Source: Ruminococcus flavefaciens ATCC 19208 (GTDB lineage Bacteria > Bacillota > Clostridia > Oscillospirales > Ruminococcaceae). Taken from it: a stretch of DNA of 64,000 bases. A model generated the notes under the pieces. The model ran no database searches and was not told the origin of the DNA. It worked only from the letters and a program-made list of their open reading frames with translations. The translations under genes were made by a program, and so were the position numbers. Positions 1-8,611 of the stretch are shown here, in pieces (within the stretch, counting starts at the first letter, position 1; each line of letters opens with the position of its first letter). Where the stretch lies: the NCBI RefSeq assembly GCF_000518765.1, contig NZ_JAEF01000015.1, positions 124,001 to 188,000 on the forward strand, read 5' to 3'.

Positions 1-262
1 GATCGGATACAAGAGTTGAAAGAAGTCTTGCAGGGAGACTGCGCTCCTCAAGACCGCACTTGCGTACAAGTCCGTCCTCTACTTTTTTCATGGGTACTAA
101 AAAGCCGATGATAAGGCTTATGATAGTGCTTATTCCGAAGCTCATAAGAAATCCCTGAACCGTGAAATGTCCCGAAGTGAGATTGCCTAAAAGTGAAAGG
201 CAGAAGCTGAGTGTTACCGCCATAAGTATATTCATCTGTAATCCGATTTTTTTCATATTCAT
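1..262 (-). CDS. Small integral membrane protein, cut by the window edge
   Basis: An open frame begins with ATG at 262 and runs off the left end (87 codons visible). GGAGG at 271-275 lies 8 bases before the ATG, a strong ribosome site that decides the start. The visible product begins MNMKKIGLQMN and has two hydrophobic stretches (about residues 10-28 and 36-58), followed by a charged segment (MKKVEDGLVRKCGLEERSL). It resembles the small two-helix DUF2798-type membrane proteins in layout, but that is a guess from composition. It lies 61 bases downstream of the speA stop on the same strand and may be the last gene of the speD-speA transcript. The C-terminus is missing. Confidence 0.6.
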   Translation of the reverse strand, partial: MNMKKIGLQMNILMAVTLSFCLSLLGNLTSGHFTVQGFLMSFGISTIISLIIGFLVPMKKVEDGLVRKCGLEERSLPARLLSTLVSD

Positions 263-323
263 AAATTGATCCTCCTGAAAAAATTAATACCCCGTTTTGT
301 ATACATTGTTTTTCTGAAATCCC

Positions 324-1775
324 TTATTTGTCTATAACATTAAGTCTTTCTATATTAAGATCTTCCGTACCTGTCATCTGACAGCCTTTTTCTTTTGCAT
401 ATTTTATATATTCGATTATCTCGGGAGTGATAAGCTCACCCGGAGCAAGTATCGGTATTCCCGGAGGATAACACATTACGAATTCACTGCAAACCTCTCC
501 TGCTGTTTCGTCAAGGGGAAGTGAGCGTTTGCTTGAGTAGAATGCCTTTCTCGGAGTTTCCGCAACCACAGGACTGATATACTCCTGTGTCAGCATATTG
601 GCTTCACTTTTTCCGAAGCGGCGTTTTATCTCGGCAAGCGCACTTATAAGGCGTTCGATATCGCGCTTTCTGTCGCCTACAGAGATATAGGCAAGCACAT
701 TTCCGATATCGCCGAATTCTATCTGTATATCGTACTCGTCGCGGAGAAGGTCGTAGACCTCGATACCTGCAAGTCCGATAGGCAGAGTGTAAATACTCAG
801 CTTTGACACATCGAAATCGTATATGCTGTCGCCGTTTATGAGCTCACGTGAATAAGCGTAATATCCGCCTATCTCGTTTATCTCGGAGCGGGCGTATTCA
901 GCCATTTCCACAGTCTGTGCGAATATCTCCCTGCCGCCGAGAGCAAGTCTTTTTCTGGAAATATCCAGACTTGAAAGCAGCAGATAAGAAGCACTTGTAG
1001 TCTGTGTAAGGTTTATTACCTGACGCATATAGTCTGAATTTATATTCTTACCCATGAGCAGGAAAGAGCTCTGTGTAAGGCTTCCGCCCGATTTATGCAT
1101 ACTTACCGAAGCACAGTCAGCTCCCACAGCCATAGCAGTTACGGGAAAGTTCTCACCAAAGTAGAAATGCGTACCGTGAGCCTCGTCCACAAGTACAAGC
1201 ATACCGTGAGCATGAGCAAGCTCGGTTATCTTTTTCAGATCCGAGCATATACCGTAGTATGTGGGATTGTTGACCATTATAGCCTTTGCATCGGGATTCT
1301 CGAGAATAGCCTGCTCCACCTGAGCCACCGACATACCGAGAGCGATGCCCAGCTTGTGGTTTACGTCGGGATTTACATAAACGGGAACAGCTCCCGTAAG
1401 GATTATTGCGTTTATGGCACTTCTGTGGACATTTCGGGGCATGATTATCTTGTCGCCCTCCTTGCAGGCATACATTATCATGCTCTGTACCGCAGAGGTA
1501 GTTCCGCCCACCATAAAGAAGGCATTTGCCGCACCGAAGGCTTCTGCCGCCAGCATTTCCGCGTCCTTGATGACGGAAACAGGGTGACAGAGGTTATCCA
1601 GAGGCTTCATGGAGTTGACATCAACGTTCATGCAGTCCTCCCCGAGAAACTCGGTAAGCTCCATATTTCCCCTGCCGCGCTTATGTCCCGGCACATCGAA
1701 GGGAACGACTCTCATTCTTCTGAATTTTCTCAGAGCCTCATATATCGGAGCATTTACTTGGGAAAGCTCAGCCAT
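324..1775 (-). CDS. speA: Orn/Lys/Arg decarboxylase family protein, probably biosynthetic arginine decarboxylase
   Basis: A PLP-dependent decarboxylase of 483 residues, the size of the Bacillus SpeA/YaaO branch (about 480-490) and shorter than inducible enterobacterial enzymes. Visible motifs are the fold-type-I core with LVDEAHGTH near 195-203 (the Asp contacts the PLP ring) and the Schiff-base lysine in SVSMHKSGG (K228). The C-terminal part carries the family's small domain ([12 protein letters not shown]). It should make agmatine from arginine in the cytosol, but lysine or ornithine as substrate cannot be excluded from sequence. Its start overlaps the end of speD by 8 bases, so the two are translationally coupled. 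Together they give the diamine precursor and the aminopropyl donor for spermidine. No spermidine synthase gene is seen here. Confidence 0.88.
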   Translation of the reverse strand: MAELSQVNAPIYEALRKFRRMRVVPFDVPGHKRGRGNMELTEFLGEDCMNVDVNSMKPLDNLCHPVSVIKDAEMLAAEAFGAANAFFMVGGTTSAVQSMIMYACKEGDKIIMPRNVHRSAINAIILTGAVPVYVNPDVNHKLGIALGMSVAQVEQAILENPDAKAIMVNNPTYYGICSDLKKITELAHAHGMLVLVDEAHGTHFYFGENFPVTAMAVGADCASVSMHKSGGSLTQSSFLLMGKNINSDYMRQVINLTQTTSASYLLLSSLDISRKRLALGGREIFAQTVEMAEYARSEINEIGGYYAYSRELINGDSIYDFDVSKLSIYTLPIGLAGIEVYDLLRDEYDIQIEFGDIGNVLAYISVGDRKRDIERLISALAEIKRRFGKSEANMLTQEYISPVVAETPRKAFYSSKRSLPLDETAGEVCSEFVMCYPPGIPILAPGELITPEIIEYIKYAKEKGCQMTGTEDLNIERLNVIDK

Positions 1776-2538
1776 TTCCGAACACGTTCCTTCCGCTGAA
1801 AATTTCTATCATCTCCCGCTGGAGCGCATTTGTTATCTCAAGTCTGCGTCTCGGCGGAAGCTCGTTAACATCTGTATTGAACAGATAGTTCTGAAGATCG
1901 AGCTCCTTTATAAGCATCTTTGTGTGGAACATATTTGCCTGATAGACATTTATATCCACAGCATCGTATTTATCAAGCACCTTAGCGTCGATATAGTTCT
2001 GTATGGAAGTTATATCGTGGTCGATAAAGAGCTTTTCACCGTCAAGGTTACGCGTAAAGCCTCTTACTCTGTAATCCATAGTGATGATATCCGAATCAAA
2101 GCTGCCGATAAGATAATCCAGTGCGGTAAGAGGTGTTATCTTGCCGCAGGTAGCAACATCTATATCAACACGGAATGTAGCGATAGAAGTATCGGGGTGA
2201 AATTCGGGATAGGTATGAACAGTGACATGGCTCTTGTCAAGATGTGCCACAGTCTCATTACCGCCTACAGGTATCATGGTATCATCGGCAATAAGGAAAG
2301 TAGCCGATGCGCCCTGAGGGTCATAGTCCTGACGGGATACGCTGAGCACCTGTGCTCCTATCATCTCAGTAACATGGGTCATTATGTCCGTTATACGCTC
2401 AGAGTTGTACTGCTCATCAACATAAGCGATATACTCCTGCTGTGAGCGGGCTGTCTTTGCATAACAGACATCATATATATTAAAGCTAAGCGACTTTGTA
2501 AGGTTGTTGAACCCATAAAGCTTCAGTTTATTCTCCAT
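1768..2538 (-). CDS. speD: S-adenosylmethionine decarboxylase proenzyme
   Basis: This 256-residue protein is the longer, E. coli-type SpeD rather than the roughly 125-residue Bacillus/archaeal form. The autocatalytic cleavage site is visible in [15 protein letters not shown]103 after K102 would become the pyruvoyl group, giving a short beta and a longer alpha chain. Downstream stretches such as [16 protein letters not shown] and [10 protein letters not shown] agree with the family. It makes decarboxylated AdoMet, the aminopropyl donor of spermidine synthesis. AAAGGTGTGG precedes the ATG at 2538. It is the first gene of the speD-speA pair and starts 18 bases after the T-run of a strong terminator hairpin, so transcription either reads through that hairpin or starts after it. 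This makes regulation by attenuation possible but unproved. Confidence 0.93.
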   Translation of the reverse strand: MENKLKLYGFNNLTKSLSFNIYDVCYAKTARSQQEYIAYVDEQYNSERITDIMTHVTEMIGAQVLSVSRQDYDPQGASATFLIADDTMIPVGGNETVAHLDKSHVTVHTYPEFHPDTSIATFRVDIDVATCGKITPLTALDYLIGSFDSDIITMDYRVRGFTRNLDGEKLFIDHDITSIQNYIDAKVLDKYDAVDINVYQANMFHTKMLIKELDLQNYLFNTDVNELPPRRRLEITNALQREMIEIFSGRNVFGNG

Positions 2539-2555
2539 AAAACCACACCTTTAAA

Positions 2556-2597
2556 CAAAAAATGCACACAAAAGACCTTACCAGCCATTGTGTGCAT
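2556..2597 (-). terminator. Intrinsic terminator between the structured RNA and speD
   Basis: On the minus strand the 10-bp perfect stem 2597-2588 / 2571-2562 (ATGCACACAA and its complement) is followed directly by TTTTTTGTTT. It is a textbook Rho-independent terminator just upstream of the speD ribosome site. It either ends an independent RNA or works as an attenuator for speD. Confidence 0.85.
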
Positions 2598-2863
2598 GAA
2601 ATATCTTCGCGGTGCGCAGAAACTTCATTTACGGTTTCAGAGTCTATACAAGCAAGTACTACCTTTTACTACTCTTATTGACCTTTCACAAGCTGATGAG
2701 AACTTATAAAAACTTTATCGACGTACAGTCGAATCAATAAGGCAACAGAAGTTGCCAGCCGAAAAATCGGCGGTCGGCATTTGACCCGGCTGTCCGTATG
2801 GCCTCGACTCCAAAAAGGAGTGGTCAATAGTCTTGCTCCGAAACCTAAGCTTCTTTTGCAATT
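2557..2863 (-). ncRNA. Structured RNA of unassigned class upstream of speD
   Basis: About 300 nt lie between a near-consensus promoter (2870-2898) and the terminator at 2556-2597, with no plausible gene on the minus strand. Two long-range helices close a multibranched fold: 2837-2832 with 2656-2651 (AGCAAG/CTTGCT), and 2829-2822 with 2683-2676 (TATTGACC/GGTCAATA). Inside are local hairpins CTCC-TTTTT-GGAG, GCCGA-TTTT-TCGGC, GGCAAC-TTCT-GTTGCC and TCGAC-TGTA-GTCGA, and GAAAC..GTTTC lies 3' of the closed domain. ACCGCGAAG at 2613-2605, just before the terminator, recalls the T-box core, but no stem I or specifier was recognised. It may be a free-standing RNA or a cis leader of speD. I could not place it in a known family. 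Confidence 0.6.
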
Positions 2864-2869
2864 CAGTTT

Positions 2870-2898
2870 ATTTTATCATATTTTCATGTTTTTGTCAA
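2870..2898 (-). promoter_or_regulatory. Promoter of the structured RNA
   Basis: On the minus strand TTGACA (2898-2893) is separated by 17 bases from TAAAAT (2875-2870), one mismatch from the sigma-A consensus. The predicted transcription start is near 2863, about 25 bases before the first long-range helix. Confidence 0.75.
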
Positions 2899-2941
2899 TA
2901 CTTAAAACCGCATTTTATCCCTGTTTTTCATTTGAGCGCAC

Positions 2942-2978
2942 ACAAAAAACAGGGAACGCCGAAAACAGCGATCCCTGT
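2942..2978 (-). terminator. Terminator of the sensor-GGDEF gene
   Basis: On the minus strand ACAGGGA (2955-2949 complement) and TCCCTGT form a stem with inner pairing (CGC..GCG), followed by TTTTTTG. It lies 130 bases beyond the stop at 3112 and separates this gene from the downstream RNA promoter. Confidence 0.7.
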
Positions 2979-3111
2979 CCGCATTATAAGTTTTTCACAA
3001 TTATGCAGTCTGCTAATTATGCATATAAACGAATATCCTGTATCGTTTTCCGATATTCAATGCTTTTCCGTTGAAAAAGCCGTTTTTTCAGCCCTTTTAA
3101 AAAAGCATTTT

Positions 3112-5022
3112 TCAGTCCTCGCGCAGCTTTCTTCGCTTCTGCTTATCCTCATACATTTTTGCGTCAGCTTTGCTGATATATCCGTCGATATTCGAGCCCT
3201 TTTCAGGGACACCGCAGAATGCGCCGAGACTCGCCTCTACCTTATAGGGCTTGCCTGATGCTTTATTATATCTTTTTAAATAGCTGCGTATGTAACCAAA
3301 GTACTTTTCCGCACTCTCTTCCGAATAATCTCCGCAGCCTATAAGGGCGTACTCATCTCCGCCTATTCTCGCGCATACCTCATTCATTCCGCAGCAGGAC
3401 TGCAATGCATTAGCAACAACGATGATAGCGTTATCACCCTCAATATGGCCGTAATTGTCATTTATCATTTTCAGACGGTCAAGGTCAGCGATGATAACAA
3501 AAAATATCTCACCTTCCTCGCAGGCTTTTCGGAATAGACCTTCCGCCATTCGCTTTAATCCCTTGCGGTTGTATATTCCCGTGAGGGTATCACGGATAGA
3601 GTTCATGAAAATACGCTGATTGATACTTGTGAGCTTTGTACGGACGCGGAGATATTCAAGTGCAAGACCTATATTCCTGTTCCATTCCGCAAATACCTTG
3701 CTCTCGGCATTGCGTATATCATCAAATCTGAATATCGAATAACCAAAACATCTGTCCATATAATGCAGAGGAAGCAGGAAAAATACCGACGGACCTTCGC
3801 AGTATTCGTCCATGAAATCGGGGATTATATCTGCCGATCTGAAGTCGCGCCCTATGAACTCAGTCTGCCTTCTTGTGTATATCATCTTGGCTTCCATTAT
3901 ATCTGCATAGCCTTCACGTATATAATCATCGTCTTTTTCATTCTCAACATTGTCCCAGTTGCGGCAAAGACAGAGCATATAGGTATCAAGACCTTTTATG
4001 GTATATATATATCCGTTAAGCCTGCGCAGCAGACTGTCAAGGTTTTCTTCCTCCATAAGTCCGTCCAGCATACAGCTCTTTGTATAATAGTCATCATAGC
4101 GCTTTATCCTGTTACTGAATGCCTCGCCGACGTTGACGCTGTACAGTGTATTGCTGCCGCAGCCGCATGAACGTGCAAGAATAAGCCTGCCGCGCTCCAG
4201 TGTTTCAAGAGGTTCAGCGTCTTCGCCTGTTATCTTCTTATGAAGTATACATACCGCTCTCGCGCCCATTCGTATATTTTCGGGACACAAAGTAGATATG
4301 GAGGGTATCTCCAGTACAGCCTTATTAGAGCCGTCATAGCCCGATATCCTGAAGTCCTCGGGTATCCTGTAGCCGCCCTTTACCATTGAGTTGCAAAGGC
4401 TTCTTGCCATATCGTCATTTGCACACACAACAGCATCGGGAATAGGTCTTTCGCCCGTAATGAACTGCTTTGCCAGACGCTGCGAAACTATTTTCCAGAA
4501 GTCGCCGTAAATAATATCATCTTCGGCTATTTCAAGTCCGTGCTTCTTCATTGAGCGTTTATATCCCTCAAGTCTTGACATTGCAGGAGGGCTTCCCTCA
4601 GGACCTGTAAGACACATTATCTTCTTGCAGCCGTGAGCTTCTATAAAATGGTCTGTCATCTGCTCGAAAAGCTCAGTATCCTCAGCATATAGGCTGTCGC
4701 AGAAATCAAAATCGTGATCGAGAGCTACTACAGGTATTCCCCAATGTGAAAATACCTTTACGAATTTATCCACAAGATTCTGGCTGGCAAGATTTCCCGC
4801 AAGGAGTATAACTCCGTCGATAACATCGGCTTTTATAAGTGAGAAGATATTCTCCTCGCCCTGCTGTATAAGTCCGCCGCTGTCAAGGTTAAAAGCCATA
4901 AGAAATGTGAGCACATCATATCCGAGAGATCTGCACTGCTCGGAAATGCCGATAAATATGCGATTCATGTAGCTGTTGAAAACATCGGCTGCGATGACTG
5001 CTATAGTCTTGCGTTTCTTCAC
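3112..5022 (-). CDS. LacI-type ligand-binding domain fused to an active-looking GGDEF domain
   Basis: The first ~300 residues of this 636-residue protein are a periplasmic-binding-protein/LacI-like sensor (GVILLAGNLASQ, ALDHDFDFCDS, VVCANDDMARSL, FRISGYDGS) with no N-terminal helix-turn-helix and no signal peptide, so it is probably cytoplasmic. A middle segment (~310-465) links to a C-terminal GGDEF domain (~475-630) with RIGGDEY intact and the metal-binding IIADLDRLKMIND stretch. The RxxD inhibitory site is absent (GMNE at that place). It should make cyclic di-GMP in response to a small ligand, possibly a sugar, but the ligand is unknown. The start is GTG at 5022, set by GGGGGA 6-7 bases upstream. 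It has its own promoter and terminator. A paralogue with a degenerate GGDEF and an AraC output lies at 27415-29580. Confidence 0.85.
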   Translation of the reverse strand: MKKRKTIAVIAADVFNSYMNRIFIGISEQCRSLGYDVLTFLMAFNLDSGGLIQQGEENIFSLIKADVIDGVILLAGNLASQNLVDKFVKVFSHWGIPVVALDHDFDFCDSLYAEDTELFEQMTDHFIEAHGCKKIMCLTGPEGSPPAMSRLEGYKRSMKKHGLEIAEDDIIYGDFWKIVSQRLAKQFITGERPIPDAVVCANDDMARSLCNSMVKGGYRIPEDFRISGYDGSNKAVLEIPSISTLCPENIRMGARAVCILHKKITGEDAEPLETLERGRLILARSCGCGSNTLYSVNVGEAFSNRIKRYDDYYTKSCMLDGLMEEENLDSLLRRLNGYIYTIKGLDTYMLCLCRNWDNVENEKDDDYIREGYADIMEAKMIYTRRQTEFIGRDFRSADIIPDFMDEYCEGPSVFFLLPLHYMDRCFGYSIFRFDDIRNAESKVFAEWNRNIGLALEYLRVRTKLTSINQRIFMNSIRDTLTGIYNRKGLKRMAEGLFRKACEEGEIFFVIIADLDRLKMINDNYGHIEGDNAIIVVANALQSCCGMNEVCARIGGDEYALIGCGDYSEESAEKYFGYIRSYLKRYNKASGKPYKVEASLGAFCGVPEKGSNIDGYISKADAKMYEDKQKRRKLRED

Positions 5023-5060
5023 AACAGATCCCCCTTTCGTATAAAATAAGTCTTATTGTT

Positions 5061-5123
5061 ATTATACACTAAAAGGCATATTTTTTCAACTCTTATACAA
5101 GAATTATAAAAAAAATATGCCTT
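5061..5123 (-). promoter_or_regulatory. Promoter of the sensor-GGDEF gene overlapping a 14-bp inverted repeat
   Basis: On the minus strand TTGAAA (5089-5084), a 17-base spacer and TATAAT (5066-5061) lie upstream of the GTG at 5022. The -35 and spacer coincide with one arm of a perfect inverted repeat, 5073-5086 against 5110-5123 (AAGGCATATTTTTT and its complement). The repeat could be an operator or a weak AT-rich terminator for mutS2, whose stop is at 5176. Confidence 0.6.
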
Positions 5124-5175
5124 CATCATATCAGTTATGTCGGTATTCTGCCGTTATTTTACCATTATTTTGCTA

Positions 5176-7566
5176 TTATTTTAACTCAACAACAGTTACT
5201 CCGTCCTCGCCCTCGCCGAAGAGTCCCAGACGGAAGCTCTTGACTGACGGGTGTGATTTCAGTCTCTTGTGCACAGCCTGTCTCAGAAGTCCCGTGCCTT
5301 TTCCGTGGATAATAGTCACCATTGAGATATTGGACATAACAGCCTGATCGAGAAATGCGTCAAGCTGGTAAACTCCGTCATCGCAGGCGCTTCCGCGTAT
5401 ATCGAGCTCCATTTTGCCTCTGCGCTCAGCCTTTACGCCTACCTTGTTCATCTTGCGGTTAGGACGTATGGACTTGTTGCTCACAGTTACCTTTTCGGGT
5501 TCTTCAAGACGCAGACGGGATATGTTCATTTTAGTTTTCATAACGCCCATCTGTACGTATACGAAATCGCTGCCGTCAGGGTCGCCCGAGATTATGCCCT
5601 TGCGCTGCAAGTCAACAACATAGACCGTATCGCCGCGGCGCAGCTTTCTCGGCAGCACATAGCCCTCGTTGGGATCACGCTTATCGATAGGATTAGCCGT
5701 ATCGTACATCTTGTTGAAGCTCTGCTTTGACTTGGATTTAACGTTTGAAACGTTTGCGCTGAAGTCCTTTTTATCCTTCTCCTTGCGAAGTCTTTCAAGC
5801 TCGTCGATAAGCTCGTTGGACTCAGCCTTAGTCTGCTCGATGATAGTCATAGCGCGGAGTCTTGCCTTTTCAAGCTCGTCAGCCTTTGCAGCTTCAAGCT
5901 TTTCGCGCTCTGTCCTGATAGCTTCTTCATGCTCGGCAGTCTGAGCTTTCAGGCGTGATATCTCCTCTTTCTGCTTTTCAAGCTCAAGTCGTGTACTCTC
6001 AAGCTTGCCTATTACCTCTTCAAGTCGGGTATTTGCTTCACTTACTCTTGTTTTCGCGTCCGCGATGATATCGGCAGGCATACCGAGACTTTCTGAGATC
6101 GCAAAAGCGTTGGATTTACCCGGAGAGCCTACGATAAGCTTGTATGTAGGTCTCAGAGTTTCGATATCGAATTCACAGGAAGCATTCTCGATGCCCTCAC
6201 CGTCGATAGCAAAGACTTTAAGCTCCTGATAATGAGTAGTTACCATTATTTTCGCGCCGTTTTGCATAAGGCGGCGGATTATTGATATGGCAAGTGCCGC
6301 ACCCTCAACAGGATCTGTACCCGAACCAAGCTCATCAAGGAGTACAAGTGACTGCTCATCGGCAGTGCGAAGTATCTCGATAACCTTATTTGTATGGGAC
6401 GAGAATGTGGAAAGGTTCTGCTCTATGCTCTGGCTGTCGCCGATATCAGCGAGGATATGATCGTATACGGATATCCTGCTTCCGTCAGCAACGGGTATAA
6501 GGAGTCCGCACATTGTCATAGCCGCAAGAAGCCCGGCGGTTTTAAGCGATACAGTCTTACCGCCTGTGTTAGGACCTGTGATTATAAGTGCCTGATAGTC
6601 CTCACCGAGACTTATATCAACAGGCACAGCCTTGTTCTTGTCGATAAGGGGGTGACGGGCTTTTTTAAGGTACATCTTTCCGTCATCGGTTATCTCGGGC
6701 AGCGAGCAGTTGAGCTTTGCGGCAAGGTTAGACTTTGCAAAATAAAGGTTCAGCTCTGTGCAGACCTTGTAATTCTCCGCAAGTATGTCCGCATATTCTC
6801 CGCACTCGCGGCAGAGCTGACGGACAATGCGTTCTATCTCCTCCTGCTCCTTTGCTTCAAGGAGACGTATATCATTATTAGCCTCGACAATTGCCATAGG
6901 CTCGATGAATATAGTCTGTCCCGTAGCCGATGTATCATGTATAAGACCGCTTACCTGTCCGCGGTATTCTGACTTTACAGGCAGAACGAAACGTCCGTCA
7001 CGGATAGTGACATTGCTCTCCTGCAAATACTGCTGTGTGGTCTTGTTTTTTATCATTTTGTCGAGAGTCTCACGGAGCTGCATACCTGCGCGGTTTATCT
7101 TTCGGCGTATTGCAGCCAGTTCCGCACTTGCAGCGTCTGCTATCTCGTTCTCGGAGATTATCGAACGCTCAAGCTTTTCAAGCAGCCAGTCGTTGGGCTG
7201 CAATCTTGAAAACAGGTAGCTCAGCTCAGTTTCAACGTTTTCGCAGTGAGCATACCAGTCCGCCAAAGACTTTATCTGTCTCAGCATTGCTGCTATATCC
7301 ATAAGGTCGCGGAGCGATATGACTGCTCCCGACTTTGCTCTTGCAGCTACAGAGCTTATGTCCTTGAAATTGCCGAAAGGCGGTGTTCCGAACTGTACTG
7401 AAAGAGACAGTGCCTGTGAGGTTTTAAGACACTCATAGCGCACTCTTTCGAGGTCGTTGTCGGGACGTACCGCCAATGCCATGCGGTGAGTCTCCTCGTT
7501 TGAGGTGAGCTCGGCAAGCATTTCAAGTATCTTGTCCAGTTCAAGTGTTTTCAAATATTTATCCAT
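5176..7566 (-). CDS. mutS2: Endonuclease MutS2
   Basis: The 796-residue length is typical of MutS2. There is no mismatch-recognition domain. The core helical domain is followed by the ATPase with Walker A GPNTGGKT (331-338) and Walker B LVLLDELGSGTDP, then a long coiled-coil, Glu/Lys-rich segment (~515-635) and a C-terminal Smr nuclease domain (~720-796) with LDIRG and HGKGTG. MutS2 proteins suppress recombination, and some bind collided ribosomes. Which role applies here cannot be read from sequence. It follows recO on the same strand, but a repeat-bearing gap of 130 bases separates the two. AAAGGATAATT precedes the ATG at 7566. Confidence 0.95.
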   Translation of the reverse strand: MDKYLKTLELDKILEMLAELTSNEETHRMALAVRPDNDLERVRYECLKTSQALSLSVQFGTPPFGNFKDISSVAARAKSGAVISLRDLMDIAAMLRQIKSLADWYAHCENVETELSYLFSRLQPNDWLLEKLERSIISENEIADAASAELAAIRRKINRAGMQLRETLDKMIKNKTTQQYLQESNVTIRDGRFVLPVKSEYRGQVSGLIHDTSATGQTIFIEPMAIVEANNDIRLLEAKEQEEIERIVRQLCRECGEYADILAENYKVCTELNLYFAKSNLAAKLNCSLPEITDDGKMYLKKARHPLIDKNKAVPVDISLGEDYQALIITGPNTGGKTVSLKTAGLLAAMTMCGLLIPVADGSRISVYDHILADIGDSQSIEQNLSTFSSHTNKVIEILRTADEQSLVLLDELGSGTDPVEGAALAISIIRRLMQNGAKIMVTTHYQELKVFAIDGEGIENASCEFDIETLRPTYKLIVGSPGKSNAFAISESLGMPADIIADAKTRVSEANTRLEEVIGKLESTRLELEKQKEEISRLKAQTAEHEEAIRTEREKLEAAKADELEKARLRAMTIIEQTKAESNELIDELERLRKEKDKKDFSANVSNVKSKSKQSFNKMYDTANPIDKRDPNEGYVLPRKLRRGDTVYVVDLQRKGIISGDPDGSDFVYVQMGVMKTKMNISRLRLEEPEKVTVSNKSIRPNRKMNKVGVKAERRGKMELDIRGSACDDGVYQLDAFLDQAVMSNISMVTIIHGKGTGLLRQAVHKRLKSHPSVKSFRLGLFGEGEDGVTVVELK

Positions 7567-7588
7567 AATTATCCTTTTTATTCAGTTT

Positions 7589-7686
7589 AGAGTTGAGAGT
7601 TGCGGTGTCGTCTACGGCGACAAATTGAAATAATGTGAGCCCAGTAACTACATTAACTCTCAACTCTCAATTCTCAACTCTCAACT
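7589..7686. repeat. MITE-like inverted repeat between recO and mutS2
   Basis: GAGTTGAGAGTT at 7589-7602 is answered by AACTCTCAACTCT at 7655-7667 and a further CAACTCTCAACT at 7675-7686. The right side is a tandem run of AACTCTC heptamers. In between is a small GTCG..CGAC hairpin. It encodes nothing and looks like an inserted or amplified palindromic element. Confidence 0.6.
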
Positions 7687-7696
7687 TTTATACTTT

Positions 7697-8446
7697 CTAA
7701 CAACTCAAAAGCGATTTGTAAAAATCCAATGTGCCGAAGCTGCGTTCAAGGTGAGTAAGTGCATATGTTTCCGTAAGTGCGGAGAGCTTCTGCTGAGTCT
7801 CCTCAGATACGCGGAAATTGAAAAGCCTGCTGAAATCAGCAAGCACTATATGCCGCACCGCGCTCAGCACAGGCAGCTTTACTTTCATATAGTTTTCCTT
7901 TGTGTCGTTTTCAAAGCAGTCAGAACAGTAAAAGCCGCCGCTCTCCATAAAGAAAAACAGCTCCTCGGGCTCGTAAACTCCGCAGCCTCTGCAAGCTACC
8001 ACATCGGGCATATAGCCTATCTCGGACATGAGCCTCATCTCAAACACGGATCTCAGCAGCTTTTCATCACGCTGACCTGTTTCGAGGTAGTGGAGTGAAT
8101 TCAGCAAAAGCCGCATTATATCACCGTTCTGAGCCTCGGGCTTGATGCAGAAGCGCATTATCTCGGCAAAATAGCTAGCCAGAGATATCTTTGAAAGCGA
8201 ATCACGAAGTCCGTAAAAAATATGTATCGGCTCTGCACTGTTGAGGTACAGATATTTACCTCTCTTGTCTATGCAGAACCGTGAATATGCCAGAAGCTGA
8301 GTGGAGCTGCCCGATTTTCCGTTTATTTTCTTTGCGCCTTTTACGGAAACCTCGATAACTCCGCTCTCTCCCGTCAGTATATCAATGAATTTGTCCTGTT
8401 CACCAACAGAACGTTCTTTAAGGACGATGCCTTCAACAGTTGTCAT
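7697..8446 (-). CDS. recO: DNA repair protein RecO
   Basis: The 249-residue protein has the usual length. The N-terminal OB-fold begins TTVEGIVLKERSVGEQDKF. The C-terminal part has a zinc site with Cys pairs CRGCG (C152, C155) and CSDC (C174, C177). RecO loads RecA onto SSB-coated DNA within the RecFOR pathway. It follows era and a YqzL-like small gene, the conserved Firmicute order, and its ATG at 8446 lies inside the end of that small gene. AAGGAAG is the ribosome site. Confidence 0.95.
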   Translation of the reverse strand: MTTVEGIVLKERSVGEQDKFIDILTGESGVIEVSVKGAKKINGKSGSSTQLLAYSRFCIDKRGKYLYLNSAEPIHIFYGLRDSLSKISLASYFAEIMRFCIKPEAQNGDIMRLLLNSLHYLETGQRDEKLLRSVFEMRLMSEIGYMPDVVACRGCGVYEPEELFFFMESGGFYCSDCFENDTKENYMKVKLPVLSAVRHIVLADFSRLFNFRVSEETQQKLSALTETYALTHLERSFGTLDFYKSLLSC

Positions 8447-8534
8447 GGTTATCTTCCTTATGCGCCGAATATTGCAGATAGTCCTCTATGCTGCCGCTTT
8501 CGGCAAATTTATTCCAAAGTATATCCTCCGACAT
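8433..8534 (-). CDS. yqzL: YqzL-like small protein
   Basis: Only 33 residues (MSEDILWNKFAESGSIEDY...). GGAGGTAAAA directly before the ATG at 8534 decides this start over longer in-frame options at 8573 and 8597, which lack a good ribosome site. The W-x-x-F-x-x-S/T-G-S-I-x-x-Y-L pattern and the position between era and recO match the YqzL family of Bacillus (about 47 residues). Function is unknown. The stop overlaps the recO start by 14 bases, so recO translation is probably coupled to it. Confidence 0.75.
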   Translation of the reverse strand: MSEDILWNKFAESGSIEDYLQYSAHKEDNHDNC

Positions 8535-8611
8535 TTTTACCTCCGCAGTTGATGATACGGGGATATCCCCCATAATATCTTCTGCGGTATCGGTCATAAT
8601 ATCAGCGGTAA

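Noticed and set aside
2605-2613. T-box riboswitch call from ACCGCGAAG before a terminator
   Set aside because: The full T-box GGTGG-ACCGCG is not there, and I could not find a stem I with a specifier loop; speD is not a usual T-box target.
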